From Lacticaseibacillus hegangensis (GTDB lineage: Bacteria; Bacillota; Bacilli; Lactobacillales; Lactobacillaceae): 64,000 bases of DNA. This document shows positions 50,323 through 55,535 of the stretch, piece by piece. Numbering within the stretch: position 1 is the first letter of the stretch; each line of letters opens with the position of its first letter. The DNA lies in NCBI RefSeq assembly GCF_003946465.1, contig NZ_RHOL01000009.1, positions 1 to 64,000 on the forward strand, given 5' to 3'. The notes under the pieces are model-generated. The model was not told where the DNA came from and searched no databases. It was given only the letters and a program-made list of their open reading frames with translations. A program made the translations under genes and the position numbers.

Positions 50323-50455
50323 CAAAAAAGCCGCCAGTTGGGGGACTGGCGGCAAAAGTTTGGGGTGCGCCTCACTTGGGGGGATGAGACGCGATAGGAG
50401 GAGTAAATATGAAGATTGGGGTATGGGATAGAAGCAAGTTTGCCTTGTTTCTATG
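50323..50455 (-). ncRNA. Candidate regulatory small RNA 1 (anti-Shine-Dalgarno type)
   Basis: On the minus strand a -10 TAGTAT (50467-50462) should start an RNA near 50455. It folds into a first hairpin (ATAGAAACAAG with CTTGCTTCTAT) and then a C-rich, unpaired-looking stretch reading TTCATATTTACTCCTCC, which is complementary to a ribosome site plus start codon. A second small hairpin and a strong terminator (GCCGCCAGT with ACTGGCGGC, then six T) end the unit near 50323. The length is about 133 nt. The plus strand of the same stretch looks like GGAGGAGTAAATATG, but the frame there has only 17 codons and is not kept in unit 2. Confidence 0.6.
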
Positions 50456-50476
50456 GTGTTAATACTACAGAGGGTC

Positions 50477-50493
50477 TGTGAAGAATTAGTGAC
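50477..50493 (-). promoter_or_regulatory. Direct-repeat activator site of sRNA 1
   Basis: The minus strand reads GTCACTAATTCTTCACA, that is GTCACW-N5-TTCACA with an 11-bp period. It ends 9 bp upstream of the -10 and replaces a normal -35. Sites of this shape are typical of OmpR-family response regulators. Confidence 0.5.
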
Positions 50494-50532
50494 AGCACCT
50501 TGCAGGTTTTGCGGTGAAATGTGAATTTTTGG

Positions 50533-50683
50533 CAAAAGAAAGCCGCCGGTTGGGGGCCGACGGCTAATTGGGGTAGGGATGGCAACGTGCTTTGGGGGAG
50601 CACGCTGCCGAATTTTTACTTTGGAGGAGTAAAAATGAAAAAGTAGGGTTTGGATAGGAACGAGTTGTTCGCTCGCTTCTATG
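50533..50683 (-). ncRNA. Candidate regulatory small RNA 2 (anti-Shine-Dalgarno type)
   Basis: This unit has the same plan as sRNA 1. The -10 TAGTAT is at 50695-50690 and the expected start is near 50683. The first hairpin pairs ATAGAAGCGAG with CTCGTTCCTAT. The open stretch TTTCATTTTTACTCCTCC is complementary to GGAGGAGTAAAAATGAAA. Then come a GTGCT/AGCAC-type hairpin and the terminator AGCCGTCGG with CCGGCGGCT followed by TTTCTTTT. The length is about 151 nt. The plus-strand frame here is only ATG-AAA-AAG-TAG, which argues against a coding role on that strand. Confidence 0.62.
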
Positions 50684-50704
50684 TTGTTCATACTAATGGC
50701 CGAA

Positions 50705-50721
50705 TGTGAAGAAAGTGTGAC
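50705..50721 (-). promoter_or_regulatory. Direct-repeat activator site of sRNA 2
   Basis: The minus strand reads GTCACACTTTCTTCACA, the clearest copy of the repeat, at the same 9-bp distance from the -10 as in unit 1. Confidence 0.55.
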
Positions 50722-50769
50722 GTAAAAAGTAAGGAATATTTTGTTTTGTTCAATTTAAAAATTCATGGC

Positions 50770-50841
50770 GAAAAAAGCGCGCCGACGGAGTTAGAGGCAG
50801 CGTCGGCGCAGGGCGAAACAGGTTGGAGGCTTGTTTCGATA
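50770..50841 (-). ncRNA. Candidate regulatory small RNA 3 (short form)
   Basis: The -10 TATAGT (50853-50848) should start an RNA near 50841. A hairpin (CGAAACA with TGTTTCG) carries the C-rich sequence GCCTCCAACC in its loop. The terminator GCGCCGACG with CGTCGGCGC and a T run follows. The length is about 72 nt. It lacks the anti-AUG part of units 1 and 2 but keeps the promoter site and the terminator style. Confidence 0.5.
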
Positions 50842-50862
50842 CTGATTACTATAGCGGGCGAA

Positions 50863-50879
50863 TGCGGCAAAATTGTGAC
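50863..50879 (-). promoter_or_regulatory. Direct-repeat activator site of sRNA 3
   Basis: The minus strand reads GTCACAATTTTGCCGCA. The first half is intact and the second half has diverged. Its distance from the -10 matches the other two units. Confidence 0.4.
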
Positions 50880-50951
50880 CAAGTCTTAGCCTTTTTCCAT
50901 TCGGTGCTGCGGTACAATAAAACTAATACGAAGAGATGAGGGGCTGGTTGC

Positions 50952-51776
50952 ATGTATAAGATGATCGTGAGCGATTTGGACGAGAGCCTGCTGCGAGACG
51001 ACGGGTCGGTGTCGCCAAAGGACATCGAGACGATTCACAAGCTGCGCGATGAAGGCGTCAAGTTTGTGCCCAACACCGGCCGCGGCTTCGCGTCCGTCCA
51101 GCCGTTGCTTGCGACCATCGGCACCAAGGACCTGGCTGGCCAGTACGTGATTTCATACAACGGCGGCGCGATTGTTGAAAACAAGGACAATCGTATCCTC
51201 GTGCAGCACACGCTGGATTTTGACATCGCCGACCAGATCTACCGCCTAGCGATGGCGGAAGGCGACTTGTGCGCGCATGTTTATACCTTCCATCACGTAT
51301 ACGTGGCAAACATCAACGAGCCGGAACGCGATTACCTTGAAAACCGTGGGGTCGACTTCCAGCAGTTTTCTGCGCCGGACCTCAGCCAGTTCAAGGACCA
51401 GGCGATCGCCAAGGTAATTTTCCAGCATCTCGACTTCGGTGTGCGCCGCCGCTTTTACGAAAAAGTCGAGGACAACATCAAGACGCCGCTGACCGTGACT
51501 TACTCGTCCAACCGCTACGTCGAATTCAACCCCGACGCGATCGACAAGGGCAAGGCCGCCATCGCGCTGGGCGAGCAGATCGGCATCAAAAAGGATGAGA
51601 TCATCGCCCTGGGCGACAACTCCAACGACCTGAGCATGCTCCAGCAGGTCGGCCTGGGCGTTGCCGTATCCAACGGCATCCCGGCGGTCAAGCACGCGGC
51701 CGGGCTGGTGCTCGACGCCACCAACAACGATGACCCGGTGACGGAACTGTACGAGAAAGTCTTCAAGCAGGCCTAA
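50952..51776 (+). CDS. Cof-type HAD-IIB phosphatase (2)
   Basis: This 274-residue hydrolase has motif I VSDLDESLLRDD near residues 6-17, NTGRGFASV near 37-45, a Lys at about 200 (DKGKAAIAL) and motif IV ALGDNSNDLSML near 217-228. The usual DLDGT is DLDES here, a mild departure, since Ser can replace Thr but Glu for Gly is uncommon. It probably acts on a sugar phosphate. It is a single gene after the small-RNA array. Confidence 0.88.
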   Translation: MYKMIVSDLDESLLRDDGSVSPKDIETIHKLRDEGVKFVPNTGRGFASVQPLLATIGTKDLAGQYVISYNGGAIVENKDNRILVQHTLDFDIADQIYRLAMAEGDLCAHVYTFHHVYVANINEPERDYLENRGVDFQQFSAPDLSQFKDQAIAKVIFQHLDFGVRRRFYEKVEDNIKTPLTVTYSSNRYVEFNPDAIDKGKAAIALGEQIGIKKDEIIALGDNSNDLSMLQQVGLGVAVSNGIPAVKHAAGLVLDATNNDDPVTELYEKVFKQA

Positions 51777-51786
51777 GAAAAGACTG

Positions 51787-51816
51787 TTGATGGTGGTCAT
51801 TTTCTCGTGATATAAT
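51787..51816 (+). promoter_or_regulatory. Promoter of antitoxin-like RNA (locus 2)
   Basis: TTGATG (51787-51792), an 18-bp spacer and a perfect TATAAT (51811-51816) face the toxin-like gene. Confidence 0.7.
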
Positions 51817-51822
51817 TAAGCC

Positions 51823-51946
51823 AGCAAAAAGGACGCCGGGAAGGGCGCCCCTGCAGAACACCATTCTTTGGTGGCCGACATTTAACCAGTAGCCGCGTCA
51901 GACCCAGCTAAAAGTCAACGCGGCTATTAGTTTACGCTTTTTTTCG
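51823..51946 (+). ncRNA. Candidate antisense antitoxin RNA (locus 2)
   Basis: The RNA should start near 51823 and run through two hairpins (GGACGCC/GGGCGCC and ACCATTCTTTGGT) to the two-way terminator and a T run near 51946. It is complementary to the 3' end of the toxin-like mRNA and overlaps the last codons. The layout is the same as at 22841-22957. Confidence 0.55.
51884..51932. terminator. Bidirectional terminator of toxin-like locus 2
   Basis: AACCAGTAGCCGCGT (51884-51898) pairs with ACGCGGCTATTAGTT (51918-51932) with one or two mismatches. It is the equivalent of the hairpin at 22841-22888. Confidence 0.7.
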
Positions 51947-52087
51947 GCCGCGGCCGAAAGACTGTCTCAGCTTCTTCGCTGCGCGGTGAAGCCGCGTGAG
52001 CCACACGATTACTCGTGTCGCCCAGCGGAGCACCGGCAGCGCGTTATCGCTGAGCCAGTCGATGATCCACGCGAGCGCGTCGATCAT
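51932..52087 (-). CDS. Small hydrophobic/basic peptide, candidate type I toxin (locus 2)
   Basis: This 51-residue peptide has a hydrophobic first half (MIDALAWIIDWLSDNALPVL), a second apolar helix (ATRVIVWLTRL) and a basic tail ending FGRGRKKA. GGAGGTAC precedes the ATG at 52087. The FGRGRKK tail, the leader GCGGTGGTATC, the sequence AAGAAGGTGAGGCT and the AAAGGAGGTAC ribosome site are shared with locus 1 at 22.6-22.9 kb, while the hydrophobic part has diverged. Keeping the frame and tail through this divergence supports a real protein. A membrane-acting type I toxin is the best guess. Confidence 0.62.
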   Translation of the reverse strand: MIDALAWIIDWLSDNALPVLRWATRVIVWLTRLHRAAKKLRQSFGRGRKKA

Positions 52088-52143
52088 GGGTAAACTTGTA
52101 CCTCCTTTCTTGAGAATTTAAGGTTATGGGCCTCAATGGCCAT
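52084..52143 (-). CDS. Possible 19-residue leader peptide
   Basis: ATG 52143 follows AAGGTGAGG and gives MAIEAHNLKFSRKEVQVYP. Its TGA overlaps the toxin-like ATG (ATGA), suggesting translational coupling. In locus 1 the equivalent ATG at 22634 lies in a frame that runs on into the toxin gene out of phase, so the peptide itself is not conserved and may only position ribosomes. Confidence 0.35.
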   Translation of the reverse strand: MAIEAHNLKFSRKEVQVYP

Positions 52144-52203
52144 AAGCCTCACCTTCTTTCGAATGCGAAGATACCACCGCAGTTTGGTTGTTCTGCGCTC
52201 ATG

Positions 52204-52209
52204 ATTATA
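52204..52209 (-). promoter_or_regulatory. -10 element of toxin-like mRNA (locus 2)
   Basis: The minus strand has CGTATAAT with the core TATAAT at 52209-52204. The mRNA should start near 52197 and carry the conserved GCGGTGGTATC leader. The -35 is poor. Confidence 0.5.
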
Positions 52210-52230
52210 CGGGATAATTTGCTTACTGCT

Positions 52231-52450
52231 TAGAGCCGCAAGGGATTACAAATTTATTCATCTCGAACATTAATTCACTAATCGCGGGGAGCCTTTTCTC
52301 CAAAGGCTTGAGCCGGACCGCTCGCCGCTAGCCGTGCTATGCTGTCCGTAGAGCACTGCTGGCTAGCTTTTGGCCTAGACCACTACCGGCAACCGTGCTA
52401 CACTGGTGAATGGAAGTAAACCTCTACATTAAACCTAAGGAGATCACGCA
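52231..52450 (+). promoter_or_regulatory. nagA upstream region with hairpins and a repeated promoter-like element
   Basis: A hairpin AGCCTTT-tctcc-AAAGGCT lies at 52290-52308. A second pairs GCTAGCC-GTGCT (52327-52338) with AGCAC (52352-52356) and GGCTAGC (52361-52367) and runs into TTTT. CCGTGCTATGCTG (52332-52344) and CCGTGCTACACTG (52393-52405) repeat; the latter contains a -10-like TACACT. The first may be a terminator or a regulatory hairpin, the second the nagA promoter. Confidence 0.4.
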
Positions 52451-53614
52451 ATGAGCTACTACATTCATGCTGCAAAGTTTTTCCTGAAGAACAACACCGA
52501 GATCGGCGGCTGGCTGGAAGTCACCGCTGACGGCAAGTTTGGCGAGTACATCCCGAGCTACGGCCACAAGCCGGCCGGTGAGATCAAGGATTACGGCGAG
52601 CAGTGGATCGCGCCAGGCCTGGTCGACACCCACATTCACGGCCTGCTGGGCCACGACGTCATGGACAACGACTGGGCGGGCCTCGAGGAAATGTCCGAGG
52701 GCCTGCTGCGCACCGGCGTTACCAGCTGGCTGCCGACGACCTTGACCGGCTCATTCGACCAGCTCAATGACGTCTGCAAGACCATCGGCGACCATGCCGG
52801 GGAGGAAAAAGGCGCCAAGATCAAGGGGATTCATTTTGAAGGGCCGTTCTTCACCGAGGAGCACAAGGGTGCGCAGAACCCGAAGTACTTCCGCGACCCG
52901 TCCATTGAGGAATACGACGAATGGCAAAAGAGTGCCAAGGGCCTGCTGCAAAAAATGTCCCTGGCCGCTGAGCGCGACAACGCCGTGCCGTTCATCCGCC
53001 ACATGGCTGGCGACGACGGCAAAGTTGTTGCCTTGGGCCACAGCAGCGCGACCTTCGAACAGGCTAAGGCCTGCATTGAGGCCGGAGCAAGCATGTTCTG
53101 CCACACCTTCAACGCGATGAGCGGCTTGAGTCACCGCGCGCCTGGCATGGTCGGCGCCGCGATGTACCTGAAGAACGTCGACGACGAACTCATCGCCGAC
53201 GGGCACCACGTCCGGCCTGAAGTCATTTCCGTGCTGGTCCGCGAAAAGACCGCCGAGCACATCGCGTTGGTCACCGACTGCATGTCCGCCGGCCTGCAGC
53301 CTGACGGGGACTACATGCTGGGCGAATTTCCGGTCGTTGTCGCCAATGGCACCGCGCGGCTGAAGGACGAGACCCACAACCTCGCGGGTTCCATCCTCCA
53401 GCTCAAGGACGCCATCAAGAACGTCGTTGACTGGAACGCCGCAACGCCGGAAGAGGCCATCAACATGGGGGCTTACGTCCCGGCCAAGTCCGCCAAAATT
53501 GACGCGACCTGCGGCAGTATCCTGCCGGGCCGCGACGCCGACTTCTTGGTTCTGAACCCAGACATGAGTTTGTCCGAAACCTACCTGAACGGGGAGTCCC
53601 GGTACCAAGCTTAA
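52451..53614 (+). CDS. nagA: N-acetylglucosamine-6-phosphate deacetylase
   Basis: This 387-residue amidohydrolase converts GlcNAc-6-P to glucosamine-6-P. Metal and substrate residues are visible: LVDTHIHG (His61 and His63), HFEGPFF near 125-131, LGHSSATFEQA near 195-205, HTFNAMSGLSHRAPG near 218-232 and the catalytic Asp in VTDCMSAG near 274. The C-terminal GRDADFLVLN is typical. CTAAGGAG precedes the ATG. It is a single gene with its own terminator. Confidence 0.94.
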   Translation: MSYYIHAAKFFLKNNTEIGGWLEVTADGKFGEYIPSYGHKPAGEIKDYGEQWIAPGLVDTHIHGLLGHDVMDNDWAGLEEMSEGLLRTGVTSWLPTTLTGSFDQLNDVCKTIGDHAGEEKGAKIKGIHFEGPFFTEEHKGAQNPKYFRDPSIEEYDEWQKSAKGLLQKMSLAAERDNAVPFIRHMAGDDGKVVALGHSSATFEQAKACIEAGASMFCHTFNAMSGLSHRAPGMVGAAMYLKNVDDELIADGHHVRPEVISVLVREKTAEHIALVTDCMSAGLQPDGDYMLGEFPVVVANGTARLKDETHNLAGSILQLKDAIKNVVDWNAATPEEAINMGAYVPAKSAKIDATCGSILPGRDADFLVLNPDMSLSETYLNGESRYQA

Positions 53615-53630
53615 GCGAAATGTTTCATCA

Positions 53631-53660
53631 GGCCTCGCCACAATTGGCGGGGCTTTTTTT
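53631..53660 (+). terminator. Terminator of nagA
   Basis: GCCTCGCC pairs with GGCGGGGC (one G-T pair), followed by seven T. Confidence 0.8.
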
Positions 53661-53722
53661 CGTAAATTGCTCGTTTTGGGAAGGACGGGGGAGTAGACTT
53701 AATCAATATTGGAGGCGTGAAG

Positions 53723-55096
53723 ATGAGAAAAAAGGCATTCTGGCTCAGCTTGCTGATGGGGCTTGCGCTGGTTTTTGGACTGGGGCACCCAGTTCAGGCG
53801 GCGACGCTGACCGATAATCAGGTGCAGCAGACGCGGGAGTGGTACCGCGATCCGCAAGGCGTCGTTGGCCCACACACCCAGCAGGCGTTGTACAACGCGA
53901 ACTACCGGGCTTTTCAGAAAATCAAAGGCAAGCCGCAAATCGCGGTCATCGTGACATCGGGCAAAGACCAAGACGAGCTGCAGGATTACGCCAACGAGCA
54001 ATTTAAAAAATACGGCTTCGGCCATGCGGACTGGGACAACGGGCTGCTGCTAACGATCGAGCCCAAGGAGCATCACTACTGGCTTGAGGTCGGCTATGGT
54101 CTGGAGCCGGTCGTGCCTGATGGGTCCGCCGATGAAATCGTCACTGATGCAGTGAAAAATCAGCTGCGTGCTGACCAGTACGACCATGCCATCGCAGCCA
54201 TCGTCAACAACACGGTTCGTCGGGTGCAGAAACATCAAAGCGCCATCTCCACGCCGGCGGACATCGGGCAGCGGCGAGCGCAAGAGCGGCAGCAAAATGC
54301 CATCACCGTCGGGCTGATCTTGCTGTTTATCCTAGTTGTCTTCTTGATGGCGGCAAGGTTCTTCGCTTTGCGGAATTGGATCGGGCGGACGCTGGCGAAT
54401 AAGCCGGACACTTTTCCCATCTTGCAGGAGTTGCACGAGGCGGGCATCGTCATCGACCCGAAAAGCGTGCCCGGCGGCGGCTGGCAGCTATTCGACCGGC
54501 AGCTGGCGCTGAAAGTCGCATTCGCCAAACTGATTCGCTGGGAATACATCAAGTGGCTGGCGGCAGCACCACAGCTCGGGCCGCAGCCGTATTACTACTA
54601 CGAGAAGAACGACGACCGCATGACTGACGACAAGTGGCCCGCGGCCGAACTGGCAGCGGCGCCGAGCCTCAATGCGGTCCTGACTGACGAGACTGAGCGG
54701 CCGGGCAGACACAAAGAGCTGACGACGATCAAGGCTCACACAGATGCTGAGCAGCGTAAAGTCGGCGCCTATCAGGAGCGGTTCGAAAGGTGGATCACGT
54801 CTAGCCACGCGAAGCCTGAAGAGGCGAGTTACGTGTGGCAGGAATTCTATGGTCACGTGACGCCTGAGGATGCGAAACTAGCGGACGATAAGTTGGCAAA
54901 GCTTTGGTCCGTGCTGTTGAAACACAAGCGCCATCCGGATCTTGACCAAAAAGGAGTGATTGGCATGCCCGTCTGGGTGGATGAGAATTATGTCCATTCA
55001 AGTTCGCCAAGTTCTAGTACCGGTGGCGGCAGCAGCTTCGGCAGTGGCGGGGGCGGCGGTGCCTCCGGTGGTGGTGGCTTTGGCGGCAGTTGGTAA
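53723..55096 (+). CDS. TPM-domain membrane protein (YgcG-like)
   Basis: This protein of about 457 residues starts with a Sec signal peptide (KKAFWLSLLMGLALVFGLGHPVQAA). A TPM domain follows (about 30-165; VGPHTQQALYNANYRAFQKIKGKPQIAVIVTSG and DNGLLLTIEPKEHHYWLEVGYGLE). A membrane helix lies near 195-215, then a long cytoplasmic region, and the tail is Ser/Gly-rich (SSSTGGGSSFGSGGGGGASGGGG). ATG 53723 is 7 bp after GGAGG; GTG 53717 is too close to it. A degenerate copy of its C-terminal part lies at 58698-58884. The function is unknown. Confidence 0.85.
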   Translation: MRKKAFWLSLLMGLALVFGLGHPVQAATLTDNQVQQTREWYRDPQGVVGPHTQQALYNANYRAFQKIKGKPQIAVIVTSGKDQDELQDYANEQFKKYGFGHADWDNGLLLTIEPKEHHYWLEVGYGLEPVVPDGSADEIVTDAVKNQLRADQYDHAIAAIVNNTVRRVQKHQSAISTPADIGQRRAQERQQNAITVGLILLFILVVFLMAARFFALRNWIGRTLANKPDTFPILQELHEAGIVIDPKSVPGGGWQLFDRQLALKVAFAKLIRWEYIKWLAAAPQLGPQPYYYYEKNDDRMTDDKWPAAELAAAPSLNAVLTDETERPGRHKELTTIKAHTDAEQRKVGAYQERFERWITSSHAKPEEASYVWQEFYGHVTPEDAKLADDKLAKLWSVLLKHKRHPDLDQKGVIGMPVWVDENYVHSSSPSSSTGGGSSFGSGGGGGASGGGGFGGSW

Positions 55097-55105
55097 GCAG
55101 ATAGC

Positions 55106-55133
55106 AAGGACCTTTCTTAAGGGTCCTTTTTTT
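55106..55133 (+). terminator. Rho-independent terminator
   Basis: AAGGACC pairs with GGGTCCTT, followed by seven T. Confidence 0.85.
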
Positions 55134-55535
55134 GTGCGCAATATCTATCATAATCACTTCCGATTGATTGTGTGTACAATACTTAATATCCACGGAAAGA
55201 TTGGCTTGAATTGTCAGTAATTGAACATATTTTGTTTGTTTTCTCCCTTGCTTTTTGAAGATACTAGCAGTTACCCCCTTACTTCTTAAATATCAGTATT
55301 TTTCAAATCGGCAAATGGACAATATGGACAGCCCGAAACGGGCACTAATAGACAGGACGGTAAAAATTTTTCTATTCATGATTCCTAGCGCCACGTGGCT
55401 TGACAGATTAAAATCTATATTTCGAGGAAAGAATATACTATTTTGACCAACCAATTCCATCAGATTTGAGCTATTATAGTCTTGTACATGGACTATTACC
55501 GATATTTAGGTATTCTATCAAAGGAGTAATCGATT
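55134..55535. other. AT-rich intergenic region before the adhesin
   Basis: No gene is recognised in these 400 bp. It is clearly richer in A and T than the surrounding genes. TATTATAG near 55471 could be a -10 for the adhesin, but I see no good -35. The composition suggests that the adhesin block came by transfer. Confidence 0.4.

Noticed and set aside
50411-50464. 17-codon plus-strand peptide (MKIGVWDRSKFALFLWC) with a good ribosome site in sRNA unit 1
   Set aside because: The equivalent frame in unit 2 stops after MKK and unit 3 has none, so the sequence is better explained as the complement of an anti-Shine-Dalgarno stretch.
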